Source: Rosettibacter firmus | GTDB lineage: Bacteria > Bacteroidota > Ignavibacteria > Ignavibacteriales > Melioribacteraceae | NCBI RefSeq assembly: GCF_036860695.1 | Contig: NZ_JAYKGJ010000003.1 | Location: 186,001-250,000 of the forward strand | Direction of reading: 5' to 3' | Length of the DNA stretch: 64,000 bases | Shown: piece by piece, positions 18,048 through 27,206 of the stretch | Layout of the letters: each line of letters starts with the position of its first letter | Numbering within the stretch: the first letter of the stretch is position 1 | Notes under the pieces: model-generated | The model's input: the letters and a program-made list of their open reading frames with translations, nothing else | Database searches by the model: none | Told to the model about the DNA's origin: nothing | Position numbers and translations under genes: made by a program

Positions 18048-19016
18048 TCAGCCCCATCTTAATGATTCTTCGGGTACTGGACTTGAGAGTATATATTTTC
18101 TTAATTCGCTAAGTTTTGCAGTTGCAAGAGCAATACAAGTATCTGCTGCTCCATAATATAATCTCACTTCATCATCATTAACAATCCATCCACAAGGGAA
18201 AACAACATCATCAACATCTCCTTCTCTTTCATAGTATTCGCGAGGACCAAAAATCCATTCATCACTTCTTCGTAATACTTTTGTAGGATCTTTCAAATCA
18301 AGAAGAACCAGACCAAGTCGATAAATAGCTCCACCAGCTGTTTTCTTTACTCCATGATATAAAACCAACCAGCCCTCTGGAATTTGAATTGGGGGCGGTG
18401 ATAATCCTATTTTGTTTGCATCCCACCATGCTCCTTCTCGTGCTCTAATTAAAATTCTATGTTCTCCCCAATGAATTAAATCAGGCGAAAAAGAAATCCA
18501 GATATGAGCAGCAGAATATGGAGTAGAAATTATTGGACGATGAAGCATTGCCCAACGATTTCCAAATCGAACAGGAAAAAGAGCAGCATCTTTATCTTCT
18601 GGGGGTAATATTGCTCCATATCTCTCAAAATTTTTAAAATCTTCCGTCATTGCAAGTGAAACTAATGGACCACCATGTGAATATGCTGTATAAGTAATTG
18701 CATATTTTTTTAATTCATCAAGGTAAGTTATTCTTGGATCTTCAATTCCCCAAATTTCTTCAGGATAATTTATTGGATCTGGTAATAATGTAGGTTTTGA
18801 ATCTATTTGCCAGTTTTTTATTCCATCTTTACTACGTGCAACTGTTAAATGTGAAATACCTCTTAAATCTTCAACACGCAGTAATAAAATTGTTTCATCA
18901 TTAATTGATACTGCTCCACAATTAAAAACTGAATTTGCTGGATAAGGAATATCTTCAATTGTAATAATTGGATTATTAGAATATCGTTTAAATAATTCAT
19001 GAGAAGAGTTACTCAT
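18048..19016 (-). CDS. Glycoside hydrolase family 130 (beta-mannoside phosphorylase/hydrolase-like)
   Basis: A 322-residue single-domain five-bladed propeller enzyme. GH130 signatures include the early FNCGAV segment, HLTVARSKDG near residue 78, GIEDPRIT near 110-117 (catalytic Asp region) and the YYGAADT segment near 295. Family members phosphorolyse or hydrolyse beta-linked mannosides; which applies here cannot be read from sequence alone. No signal peptide is present, so it is cytosolic. A GGGAGGAA site precedes the ATG, and the gene lies 45 bp after a GT4 fusion gene in the same direction, so both probably act on the same oligosaccharide. Confidence 0.88.
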   Translation of the reverse strand: MSNSSHELFKRYSNNPIITIEDIPYPANSVFNCGAVSINDETILLLRVEDLRGISHLTVARSKDGIKNWQIDSKPTLLPDPINYPEEIWGIEDPRITYLDELKKYAITYTAYSHGGPLVSLAMTEDFKNFERYGAILPPEDKDAALFPVRFGNRWAMLHRPIISTPYSAAHIWISFSPDLIHWGEHRILIRAREGAWWDANKIGLSPPPIQIPEGWLVLYHGVKKTAGGAIYRLGLVLLDLKDPTKVLRRSDEWIFGPREYYEREGDVDDVVFPCGWIVNDDEVRLYYGAADTCIALATAKLSELRKYILSSPVPEESLRWG

Positions 19017-19061
19017 AAATTCCTCCCGAGTGATTTTTCCTCACATAAAATTTTCGAATTT

Positions 19062-21347
19062 TTAATCATAACTTTTTACATGTTCATAAGATTTAATAAG
19101 GTTTTCAATCCTGTGCATTTCAGCAAGTGATAATAAAAAAGATAAAGTTGATTCAGCTCCTTCATTAAGATTAACTCTATCTACATGAAGAGCATCATAG
19201 CAACCACCAGTAATTGGATCATATAAAGCCAGTCCCAGATCATTTCTGCCTAAAAACCATTCGAAAGCTATGCGTGCTTTATTATACCAGTAATAATCTT
19301 CTGTTACCTTAAATGCATCAATACAAGCAGACACGGTTTCATATGCTGCTATTGGTTGTTGATCAAAATCTGCTTTACTTCCATTACGATTATACCAGCC
19401 GTCAGAACCTATAGGTCTAAAATAACCTGTTTCAGAAGTTTGAAGTTCAACTATCCACTTAAGGGATTCAATTCCTATTTCAAATGCTTTTTGATTTTGA
19501 GAAGAATTTCCAGTAATTAAAAGTGCTTGCGATAACCGAGCATTATCATATACAAGATAATTTTCAAACCACTTCCACTCATCTGAAGAGTTATTTTCAT
19601 AGAGTTCTATCAACCTTTGACTTAATGTTTCTTGAATTTGTATTGCAACTCTATCACCACTCATTTTTTGCAGATATTCATGAATACCAAGTAATCCAAA
19701 AGCCCATGCACGAGGTGAAGTTAATTCTAATAATAATGGTAATGTTCTATTAAATAATTGAGTAGCCCACATCTGTAAATCTCGCTTCTTTGATCTATTA
19801 ACACATGTTCCTAAAGCCCACAATGCTCTTCCCTGAGAATCATCTGAACCAATATCTTCTTTCCATTTACGATTAAAGTCCATGAAATTTCTAAATCTGT
19901 TTTTCTTTTCATTAAATGCATATTGAATAAATGCAGCATATCTTTTTGCTAATAATTCTATTTGTTCATCCATCAAGCCAATTTCTTCAAGTAAAATTGT
20001 TAATAAAAATGCTCGTGCATTATCATCAAGGCAATAACCTTCAATTAGATGTGGTATCGTAAATCTTGCATGTTGAATTATTCCTGTTGAATCAGTTAAA
20101 TTAATTAAGTGATTGAATTTAAATGTTGGTAATTCCATACTTTGTTCATTCAGTGTTTTAACAGAAGAAATATTATTGAGAATTTCTATCCTTTGAATTC
20201 TTGCTTTCTGAAAAGTTTCTACATAAAGATGTGCAACATTATTCCAGACCATTTCACGACCAAGCATATAAGCTTTTTTTCTCATAGAATGTCGTCTTGT
20301 TTCATCTTTCAATAAATTAATAATTTCTTCTGCAATTGCATCCGAATCAGCAAATGGTACAATAACACCACGGCTATCGGAAAGTAACTCTTCTGCATGC
20401 CAGTATGGTGTAGATATAACTGCTTTACCGCATCCAAATGAATATGATAATGTACCTGAAGTGATTTGAGCTTTGTTTAAGTAAGGCGTTATATATATAT
20501 CAGCAGCTCCAATAAATTCTTTTAATTCTTCTGCATCTACAAATCTATTATAAAAAATCACATTCTTTTTTATACCTAAATCATGTGCTAATCTTTCCAG
20601 ACTCATTCTATACGATTCACCGTATTCTTTAAAAATATTTGGGTGTGTTGCACCAAGAACAATATAAACTAAATCAGGGAATTCAGAGATTACTTTAGGT
20701 AGTGCTTTTAATACATATTCAATGCCTTTATTTGGTGATAATAAACCAAAAGTTAATATTACATATTTACCTTCAACATTAAATCTATCTTTATAAAAAT
20801 TTGGATCAACAAAAGGCATATCAGGGATACCATGAGGAATAACATCAATTTTTTCTTCGGTTGCATTATAAATCTCTTTCAAAAAGATTTTTCCTTTTTC
20901 TGTCATTGCAATCAATCTGGTAGAATAAGAAATTAATTCTCTCATTACTCTTTTTTGATCGGGATTGGGTTCATTTAATATTGTATGAAGTGTAGTAACT
21001 ATGGGCATTCTTAAATTTCTTAGAAATGCCAAAATATGACTTCCTTCTTTTCCCCCAAATATTCCGTATTCATGTTGTAAACAAACAATATCGAAATTAT
21101 TAAAATTGAGGAAATCAGCTGCTTTTTGATAAGTATTAATGTCCTGTTTATTAATTACAAAACGTACTTCTGATGGATATTCAAAATCCTGATCTTTATC
21201 GTTTAATGCTAAAACAATGCATTCAGTTTGAGGATACTGGTTTTTAACAGCATTTCTTAAATCATAAGTGAAAGTTGCAATTCCACACTTACGTGGAGGA
21301 TAATTACCAACAAACGCTATTTTTTTAAGCTTTTGTAGTTCTGCCAT
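19062..21347 (-). CDS. GT4 glycosyltransferase fused to C-terminal alpha/alpha-barrel-like domain
   Basis: A 761-residue cytosolic protein. Residues about 8-375 form a GT-B glycosyltransferase of family 4: FVGNYPPRKCGIATFTYDL at the N terminus, HGIPD near 168, FGLLSPNKGIEYVLKAL near 190-210 and the nucleotide-sugar-binding SFGCGKAVISTPYWHAEEL near 300. Residues about 400-755 are helical with repeated W/Y-rich motifs (DDNARAFLL, DSQGRALWALG, YDNARLSQALL, FDQQPIAAYETVSA), resembling a six-hairpin glycosidase-type toroid. A strong AAGGAGG site lies upstream. With the GH130 partner, a reversible mannoside synthesis/turnover module is a reasonable inference. Confidence 0.88.
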   Translation of the reverse strand: MAELQKLKKIAFVGNYPPRKCGIATFTYDLRNAVKNQYPQTECIVLALNDKDQDFEYPSEVRFVINKQDINTYQKAADFLNFNNFDIVCLQHEYGIFGGKEGSHILAFLRNLRMPIVTTLHTILNEPNPDQKRVMRELISYSTRLIAMTEKGKIFLKEIYNATEEKIDVIPHGIPDMPFVDPNFYKDRFNVEGKYVILTFGLLSPNKGIEYVLKALPKVISEFPDLVYIVLGATHPNIFKEYGESYRMSLERLAHDLGIKKNVIFYNRFVDAEELKEFIGAADIYITPYLNKAQITSGTLSYSFGCGKAVISTPYWHAEELLSDSRGVIVPFADSDAIAEEIINLLKDETRRHSMRKKAYMLGREMVWNNVAHLYVETFQKARIQRIEILNNISSVKTLNEQSMELPTFKFNHLINLTDSTGIIQHARFTIPHLIEGYCLDDNARAFLLTILLEEIGLMDEQIELLAKRYAAFIQYAFNEKKNRFRNFMDFNRKWKEDIGSDDSQGRALWALGTCVNRSKKRDLQMWATQLFNRTLPLLLELTSPRAWAFGLLGIHEYLQKMSGDRVAIQIQETLSQRLIELYENNSSDEWKWFENYLVYDNARLSQALLITGNSSQNQKAFEIGIESLKWIVELQTSETGYFRPIGSDGWYNRNGSKADFDQQPIAAYETVSACIDAFKVTEDYYWYNKARIAFEWFLGRNDLGLALYDPITGGCYDALHVDRVNLNEGAESTLSFLLSLAEMHRIENLIKSYEHVKSYD

Positions 21348-21523
21348 AAAACATTTCCTCCTTGGTATAGTTTAAAGAAATGAAATTTTTAGAAATGAAA
21401 TAAAATTATCAGTACTTTTTAAATTTTTATCTAATTTTATGTTCCATAAAATTTTTAAGTAGAAATAAATTTTTTATTCTTTCTATCGATAATAATCTGT
21501 GTAAATTCAAATAAAATATCAAA

Positions 21524-21979
21524 ATGGAAGGGAAATATTTAAAGTTTTCACTGAACAATGAACACTATGGAATTGAAATACTAAAAATTATCGAAATAAT
21601 TAAAATGATCAATATTACCCCTGTTCCTAACACACCAAGATATGTAAAGGGTGTAATTAATCTAAGAGGTAATATAGTTCCTGTTGTCGATTTAAGATTA
21701 AAACTCAATATGCCAGAAAAAGAATATGATAGTAAAACAAGAATTATAATTGTAGAAGATAAAATTAATGGATTGAATATTAGAGTGGGTTTAATAGTCG
21801 ACGAGGTTGAAGCTGTTTACGATGTTAAATCAACTGAAATTGAAGAAACTCCAGATTTTGGTACAGGCAACAAAGATGAATATATATTAGCACTGGCAAA
21901 AACAGAAACTGCAATTTTTATTTTATTGAATCTCTCAATTATTTTAAAACCTGAAAACAGAAGTCAAAATAATTATTAA
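21524..21979 (+). CDS. cheW: CheW-like chemotaxis coupling protein
   Basis: A 151-residue single CheW domain: LKFSLNNEHYGIEILKIIEI at the start, TPVPNTPRYVKGVINLRGNIVPVVDLRLKL in the middle (the typical CheW core), and VGLIVDEVEAVYDV later. CheW bridges chemoreceptors and CheA. No cheA, mcp or flagellar gene is found in this window, so it is an orphan here; it could serve a chemosensory array encoded elsewhere or a gliding/pilus pathway. It is divergent from the GT4 gene across a 176-bp AT-rich gap. Confidence 0.93.
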   Translation: MEGKYLKFSLNNEHYGIEILKIIEIIKMINITPVPNTPRYVKGVINLRGNIVPVVDLRLKLNMPEKEYDSKTRIIIVEDKINGLNIRVGLIVDEVEAVYDVKSTEIEETPDFGTGNKDEYILALAKTETAIFILLNLSIILKPENRSQNNY

Positions 21980-22051
21980 GTACAATTTTTTATCTCATCT
22001 CCATTATTTAAAATTTTTCTGTATAATTGAACATCCAATTAAAATTACTTT

Positions 22052-22705
22052 ATGCATCCTTTACTACATGTCTTTATTGGTAGTTTTTTATTAAGTATAG
22101 CTCATGCACTTATACCAAGTCACTGGCTTCCGCTGGTTGCTATTGGTAGAACAGAGAAATGGCATCAGAAAGAACTACTAACTGTTACTTTTATTACAAG
22201 TCTATCTCATGTTTCGAGCACTGTAATTATTGGAATTACAGTAGGATTTTTAGGATATAAATTATCTGAATCATTTTACTTTATCAGTAGAATTATTGCA
22301 CCAGCTATATTAATATTGTTGAGTTTTATTTACTTTTATCTGGAATACAAACATAAGCATACTCATCATAATCATCAGCATCATAATATTGACATTAACG
22401 ACATAATCCAAAAAAAAAGAAATAAGCATTCCATCATTTTAACTCTCGTAGTAGCAATGTTCTTCTCCCCATGCCTCGAAATTGAGATTTATTATTTAAC
22501 TGCAAGTCAATTAGGCTGGAGTGGAATATTTGTAGTATCAGCAACTTATTTATTGGTTACAGTTTGTTGTATATTATTACTTGTTTATATTGCTGCAAAG
22601 GGAATCAGTAAATTAAAGTGGTATTTCTTAGAACATCATGAAAAATTAATTAGTGGATTAATTTTGCTTATTGTAGGATTACTGGCATTTTTTATTGAAT
22701 ATTAG
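22052..22705 (+). CDS. Polytopic membrane protein with His-rich loop, putative metal exporter-like
   Basis: A 217-residue protein with about six transmembrane segments. A cytoplasmic loop near residues 107-123 is dense in histidine (HKHKHTHHNHQHH), and further His residues lie in AHALIPSHW near the N terminus and in LEHHEK near the C terminus. The FSPCLEIEIYYL segment after the loop resembles the second conserved helix of NicO/RcnA and UreH-type transporters. Export of Ni, Co or another divalent metal is suggested by the His-rich loop but not proven. It lies 72 bp after cheW. Confidence 0.6.
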   Translation: MHPLLHVFIGSFLLSIAHALIPSHWLPLVAIGRTEKWHQKELLTVTFITSLSHVSSTVIIGITVGFLGYKLSESFYFISRIIAPAILILLSFIYFYLEYKHKHTHHNHQHHNIDINDIIQKKRNKHSIILTLVVAMFFSPCLEIEIYYLTASQLGWSGIFVVSATYLLVTVCCILLLVYIAAKGISKLKWYFLEHHEKLISGLILLIVGLLAFFIEY

Positions 22706-22718
22706 CCTTTTAAACTGT

Positions 22719-23453
22719 TTAATTCATTTTTCTAATTCGAATTTCACAATCTTTTTTATCCTTAAGCAACTCAATTAATTCTTTTACATTTGTATTTCCA
22801 TAATGATAAGGATAAAGAACTTTAGGATTAATCATATTTACTGCATCAGCAACCATTTCAGGTGTCATTGTATAAGGCAAATTCATTGGTAAAAAGGCAA
22901 TATCAATATTTTTTAAATCTTTCATTTCTGGTATATTCTCTGTATCTCCAGCTATATAAATTCTTTTATCACCAAATGTAATTACATATCCATTGCATTG
23001 ACCTTTTAAATGAAAAGGATTTCCATTATTATTTTTGTGAACAATATTATAAGCTGGAACTGCTTCTATATTAATATCATAAACTTTTTGTATATCACCA
23101 TTCTTCATTATAGTTCCAGTCTTTAATTGTGCATAACACAATTCAGTACATATAATTTTTGTATTCTCTTTTTTTAATGTATCAATAGCTTTCAAATCAA
23201 GATGGTCTCCATGATGATGTGTAATCAAAATAATATCTGCTTTCGGAAGTTTTGAATAATCTGCATATCTATAGACAGGATCAATATGGATAACCAGATT
23301 ATTAAAATTCATCATTAATGTACCATGTCCAATAAAACTAATTACTAACTTCCCTTGCGATGTTGCGATAGTATCGATCTCAAAATTTAATTGGGCATTC
23401 GATATTACTTGCAAACATAGAAAAATCATAGTGAATAAAATATTTTTTATCAT
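22719..23453 (-). CDS. Secreted metallo-beta-lactamase-fold hydrolase (UlaG/UPF0173-like)
   Basis: The protein has 244 residues from the ATG at 23453, which has a GAGGGT site and begins a good signal peptide (ends near ISNAQ). A longer frame overlaps the upstream kinase and is not preferred. The MBL signature is ILITHHHGDHLD (HxHxDH type, about residues 75-88), with the later GDTEN and PYHYGN metal-binding segments. It is close to the UlaG / UPF0173 group, which hydrolyses lactones or phosphoesters, but a periplasmic location is unusual for that group. The substrate is unknown. Confidence 0.85.
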   Translation of the reverse strand: MIKNILFTMIFLCLQVISNAQLNFEIDTIATSQGKLVISFIGHGTLMMNFNNLVIHIDPVYRYADYSKLPKADIILITHHHGDHLDLKAIDTLKKENTKIICTELCYAQLKTGTIMKNGDIQKVYDINIEAVPAYNIVHKNNNGNPFHLKGQCNGYVITFGDKRIYIAGDTENIPEMKDLKNIDIAFLPMNLPYTMTPEMVADAVNMINPKVLYPYHYGNTNVKELIELLKDKKDCEIRIRKMN

Positions 23454-23475
23454 TATACCCTCGCTATTAAATAAT

Positions 23476-24639
23476 TTAATTTGCATTAAATTTAATTGGG
23501 ATTTGTATTGTAAAAATAGTACCCAGTGCATCATTAGATACAAAAGTTACTTTTCCTTTAAGATATTGTTCAACAATTAATTTTACACTGTAAAGACCCA
23601 AGCCTCTCCCTTTCGTACTTTTTGTACTGAAAGATCTTTGAAATAATTGTAACTGAATATTTTCTGGGATAACTTTATTATTATAAACATTGAAATAGAC
23701 ATACTCGTGGTTGCAATATGAATATATTTTAATAATATCATCTTTTTCATCAGAAGCTTCTAATGCATTTTTTATTAAGTTACCAAGTGAGCGTAAGAGC
23801 AATGTTCTATCACACTCAAATTCATTACATTCCGAAGGATATTCTACAATTAAATTTTTATTTTTTGCCAGTTCATGATTTTTATACACTTCTTCAACTG
23901 CTTTTAAGAAATCTATTGTGGAAATAATTTTTATATCTACATTCAATTTCCCATCTTCAGCATTCCTTAAATCACGCTGAGATATTATTTCATTTAATAA
24001 CTGATTCGAAGCCTCGTTCAATGCTCTTATTAGTTCATTACTTTCTTCTTCATTGTCTACTTTACTTAATAATTTTGCAATTCCTTCTATCGCACTCGCA
24101 GTATTTAATATATCATGGAAAAAAATTCTTTCTAATGCTTCTTTTCTTTTTTGACTTGAGATATCTTTCACGGTAAAAAGTATAAACTCGGAATCCTTAA
24201 ACTTGATTGGTTGTGTATTTACCAAAAATTCATAATAAAATTCTTTCCCATTAAGATTTGCAATTATTTTAGATTCTTCTACAGTATTTATTTTATTATC
24301 ATCTGTAAACTTAATGGCTTTTGCTGCTCCACATTCACAACAATATTTAGATGTACCACACCCTGCTTCCATTTCTTTACTATAAATACAATTTAAAGCC
24401 TCTCCAATTCTATTACCCAGTAATTTTTCGGTCTCAGAAATATGAAAAACTTCTGCAGCTTTTTTATTAAAAGCTACTATTTGCCTGTTTTTATTTATTA
24501 TTACTGCTAATTCAGGTATACCTTCAAGAATTTGAGTAATAATGGGATTTAGATGAAAAAGCAAATAATCTCTTATAATTTCTTCTGCACTTGAGCGTTC
24601 TGGAGTATCGAAGTAAGTTTTTAATTCTAAGTTATCCAT
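23476..24639 (-). CDS. PAS histidine kinase with Cys motif
   Basis: A 387-residue cytosolic kinase. A PAS domain (about residues 35-165) contains a cysteine cluster CGTSKYCCECGAAKAI near residue 95-110, a motif found in a subset of PAS kinases and possibly metal- or redox-binding. The dimerisation region has FFHDILNTASAIEG with the phospho-His near 190, and HATPase boxes NLIKNALEASD and GRGLGLYSVKLIVEQY follow. The start codon overlaps the stop of the small outer-membrane gene upstream by one base (TAATG), implying coupling. No response regulator is adjacent. Confidence 0.9.
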   Translation of the reverse strand: MDNLELKTYFDTPERSSAEEIIRDYLLFHLNPIITQILEGIPELAVIINKNRQIVAFNKKAAEVFHISETEKLLGNRIGEALNCIYSKEMEAGCGTSKYCCECGAAKAIKFTDDNKINTVEESKIIANLNGKEFYYEFLVNTQPIKFKDSEFILFTVKDISSQKRKEALERIFFHDILNTASAIEGIAKLLSKVDNEEESNELIRALNEASNQLLNEIISQRDLRNAEDGKLNVDIKIISTIDFLKAVEEVYKNHELAKNKNLIVEYPSECNEFECDRTLLLRSLGNLIKNALEASDEKDDIIKIYSYCNHEYVYFNVYNNKVIPENIQLQLFQRSFSTKSTKGRGLGLYSVKLIVEQYLKGKVTFVSNDALGTIFTIQIPIKFNAN

Positions 24640-25094
24640 TATTTTAAATAATACCTGGCTCCAATTGCTAAATCCAGATTTAGTGCAGTAGCAGGAAAAA
24701 TATTAAACACAGGAACAAATTCAACAAAAACATCAAGTGGTAAATTATCACTTAACCATACAAGACCAATAACACCACGAGCACCAAGAGAATTTTCTTC
24801 GTTCTCAATAAATCTCAATCTTGCACCAAAACCATAATAAACTGGTATGCGATAATTAGATTTGATTAAACTATAATTATGATATAAATAATCAATATGA
24901 AGTGATACAGCACTATTTTTTCTAACAAATGAATAAGCTAATCCACCATCAAATGCATTAGTATTATTTACCCAATATTTTGCACTGAAACCTGTAGGCT
25001 CACCAATCATAACACCTATTCCAAAACCATTTACCTGTGCAAACAAATTGCAGGTTACAAAAAGAATGAGAATTATCAAGTATCTTTTATTCAT
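24639..25094 (-). CDS. Small outer-membrane beta-barrel-like protein, hypothetical
   Basis: The protein has 151 residues from the ATG at 25094; the longer frame would need TTG. A signal peptide (residues 1-19, ending LFAQ) precedes an alternating, glycine/aromatic-rich chain: GFGIGVMIGEPTGFSAKYW, AFDGGLAYSF, VYYGFGARLRF and a final LDLAIGARYYLK with a C-terminal hydrophobic strand. This pattern fits a small eight-stranded barrel of the Bacteroidota/Chlorobi type. It is translationally coupled to the downstream PAS kinase, an unusual pairing. No specific function is known. Confidence 0.75.
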   Translation of the reverse strand: MNKRYLIILILFVTCNLFAQVNGFGIGVMIGEPTGFSAKYWVNNTNAFDGGLAYSFVRKNSAVSLHIDYLYHNYSLIKSNYRIPVYYGFGARLRFIENEENSLGARGVIGLVWLSDNLPLDVFVEFVPVFNIFPATALNLDLAIGARYYLK

Positions 25095-25262
25095 TTTCCC
25101 CAAACAAATTTTTTTTATTATTAGAATTAATAAAAATCCAATTAAAATGGAAGAGTAAATTAATTTTTAGTCCGAGATTAATCACAATTTTTACAGGTTT
25201 ATTATCAAAGAATAACTATTATTGCTAAATTTACAAAGAATAAAAATTTTATAGAGGCACCA

Positions 25263-26765
25263 ATGAATAACTCAGAAAACATCTATGAGTTAATTAAAAA
25301 TTATTCGGACATTTTTGATTATAATAAAAAAGAAACTGCAATAATACTTGCAGCAGGTCATGGCAAAAGAATAAAATCACAAACTTCGAAAATGTTACAT
25401 AAAATATGGGAAATACCAACTGTTGAAAGAGTATTCAATGCATGTGCTAAAGGTTTAAGTGATGCAAATATTATAATTGTTGTTGGCATCAAAGCTAAAG
25501 AAGTAATAGAAACTATAGGAAGAAAAGAATCTTTAATTTATGCCTATCAAGAAGTTCAAAAAGGAACAGGTCATGCAGTTCAAATAGCTCTCGAAAAAAT
25601 TGATCCTTCGAAATACGATGGAACTATTTATGTTTTTCCAGGAGATATGGGATTAATTGATGCTGATACTGTAAGATTCTTTAAAAATGAATTTATATCA
25701 TCAAATTCAGATATGATTGTATTGACTGGTATTTATGAAGGAAATATTCAAAATAATTACTACGGTAGAATAATTAGAGTAAAAGATAAAGATGCTCGAG
25801 GGAATAAAGTTGTTAAGAACAAAGGCAAAGTAATTGAAATACTCGAATATAAAGATATTCTAAATCTGGATGATAAAAAGAAATATAAAACAAAATATAA
25901 AGGGAAAGAATTTTCATATTCAAAAAAAGAATTACTTGAAAATCGTGAATTTAATAGTGGTGTTTATGCTTTTAAGTTCAAACCCTTAGTAGAATTAATA
26001 CCAAAATTAGAAAGCAACAATGTCCAAAATGAAATTTATTTAACAGATTTAATTGGTTTGTTTAATAAAAACAATTATACAGTCTCTGCTATAAGTCCAA
26101 AGCAACAATATGTATTAATGGGCTTCAATAATAAATCAGTACTTAAAGAAATGGATTCTATTGCAAGAAAACTTGCATATGAAAAATTAAAAGACATAAT
26201 ATTAATTGATGACCCAGAAGATTTCTTTATAGACGATGATGTAATTGATGATATAATTAAAATGGATAAACTTGGTGAACCACTTGATATTAAAATAGGA
26301 AAGGGAGTTTATATTGGAAAAGGAGCTAAGTTAAATTACAATCTTAATTTAATGAAAAATGTTTTTTTAAATGGCGACATCAGGTTCGGGAAGAATGTAA
26401 CGATCCGAGAAAATGCTCATCTTTCATGCTATCCAGATCAAATTTTACAAATTGGCAATAATGTAGAAATTTTCTGGGGCGATGTTATTAAAGGAAATGT
26501 TACAATTGGCGATAATTGCTCAATTGAATCTGGAGTTAGAATTACTGGCAGTAATGAATTCCCTGTAAAAATTAATAACAATGTTACAATTAAAGGTGTA
26601 ACTTATATTTTTGGTTCTATTATAGATGATAACATCTTTATAGAACACTCTGTATTAATTAAGAAATTAATTAAGAAACCAGAAGGATTTACTGGAAACC
26701 AGTACAAAATTAGATTTTATTTGCCCGAGCCAGAAGGGAAAGAAGCTATCCATGATTTATTATAA
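25263..26765 (+). CDS. GlmU-like nucleotidyltransferase with left-handed beta-helix tail
   Basis: A 500-residue protein. Residues about 20-290 are a GlmU-type uridyltransferase: AIILAAGHGKRIKSQTSKMLH, EVQKGTGHAV, VFPGDMGLI and FNSGVYAFKF. About 40 residues rich in Lys/Glu (KKKYKTKYKGKEFSYSKKE) are inserted before the latter. Residues about 345-480 are hexapeptide-repeat (left-handed beta-helix) coils, but the region is shorter than in true bifunctional GlmU and the acetyltransferase His/Lys set is not evident. It probably forms UDP-GlcNAc or another NDP-sugar from sugar-1-phosphate; specificity is uncertain. Confidence 0.82.
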   Translation: MNNSENIYELIKNYSDIFDYNKKETAIILAAGHGKRIKSQTSKMLHKIWEIPTVERVFNACAKGLSDANIIIVVGIKAKEVIETIGRKESLIYAYQEVQKGTGHAVQIALEKIDPSKYDGTIYVFPGDMGLIDADTVRFFKNEFISSNSDMIVLTGIYEGNIQNNYYGRIIRVKDKDARGNKVVKNKGKVIEILEYKDILNLDDKKKYKTKYKGKEFSYSKKELLENREFNSGVYAFKFKPLVELIPKLESNNVQNEIYLTDLIGLFNKNNYTVSAISPKQQYVLMGFNNKSVLKEMDSIARKLAYEKLKDIILIDDPEDFFIDDDVIDDIIKMDKLGEPLDIKIGKGVYIGKGAKLNYNLNLMKNVFLNGDIRFGKNVTIRENAHLSCYPDQILQIGNNVEIFWGDVIKGNVTIGDNCSIESGVRITGSNEFPVKINNNVTIKGVTYIFGSIIDDNIFIEHSVLIKKLIKKPEGFTGNQYKIRFYLPEPEGKEAIHDLL

Positions 26766-26766
26766 A

Positions 26767-26786
26767 GCAGCCCTGTAAAGAGCTGC
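26767..26786. terminator. Weak hairpin between convergent genes
   Basis: GCAGC / GCTGC with an inner CT/AG pair, one mismatch and a GTAA loop lies just past the GlmU-like stop. The minus strand continues TTTATAA. Its placement between convergent genes supports a terminator role; the stem is short. Confidence 0.45.
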
Positions 26787-26803
26787 AATAGTTTAATAAA
26801 AAA

Positions 26804-27070
26804 TCAATTTGTAGCTGTTAATAGACTGTTAAGATATTTTGCTAAAGCAGATTTTTTTCTTGCAGCATTATTTTTATGGATTCTACCTTTAGCTGCCTGC
26901 TTATCAAGTGTAGACACAGCTTCTTTGAAATATTTTTCTGCTAATACTTTATCTTTTGTATTGTAGACTTTCTTAATTAGAGTTTTAATTTTAGATAAAG
27001 CAGCTTTGTTTCTTTGTGTTCTTTTGATCGTTTGTCTAATTCTTTTTTCTGCTGACTTATGATGAGCCAT
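26804..27070 (-). CDS. rpsT: 30S ribosomal protein S20
   Basis: An 88-residue, very basic, helical protein. It matches S20 along its length: AHHKSAEKRIRQTIKRTQRN at the start, TLDKQAAKGRIHKNNAARKKSAL near the end. It binds 16S rRNA and assembles early into the small subunit. It is monocistronic, convergent with the GlmU-like gene and divergent from queE. Confidence 0.98.
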   Translation of the reverse strand: MAHHKSAEKRIRQTIKRTQRNKAALSKIKTLIKKVYNTKDKVLAEKYFKEAVSTLDKQAAKGRIHKNNAARKKSALAKYLNSLLTATN

Positions 27071-27206
27071 TAATTTTCCTAAATTTTATTAAAAACACCT
27101 GTAAATATAATTTGAACTTGATTTGAAATCAAACTTTTCTGGAAATTTATAATTCTTTAATCTGTTAACCATTATTCTTATCTTGTATTAAAAAAATACC
27201 AGAAGT

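Noticed and set aside
27100-27206. preQ1 riboswitch upstream of queE
   Set aside because: No H-type pseudoknot core or A-rich tail arrangement is visible; queE-queD are de novo synthesis genes often without one in this group.
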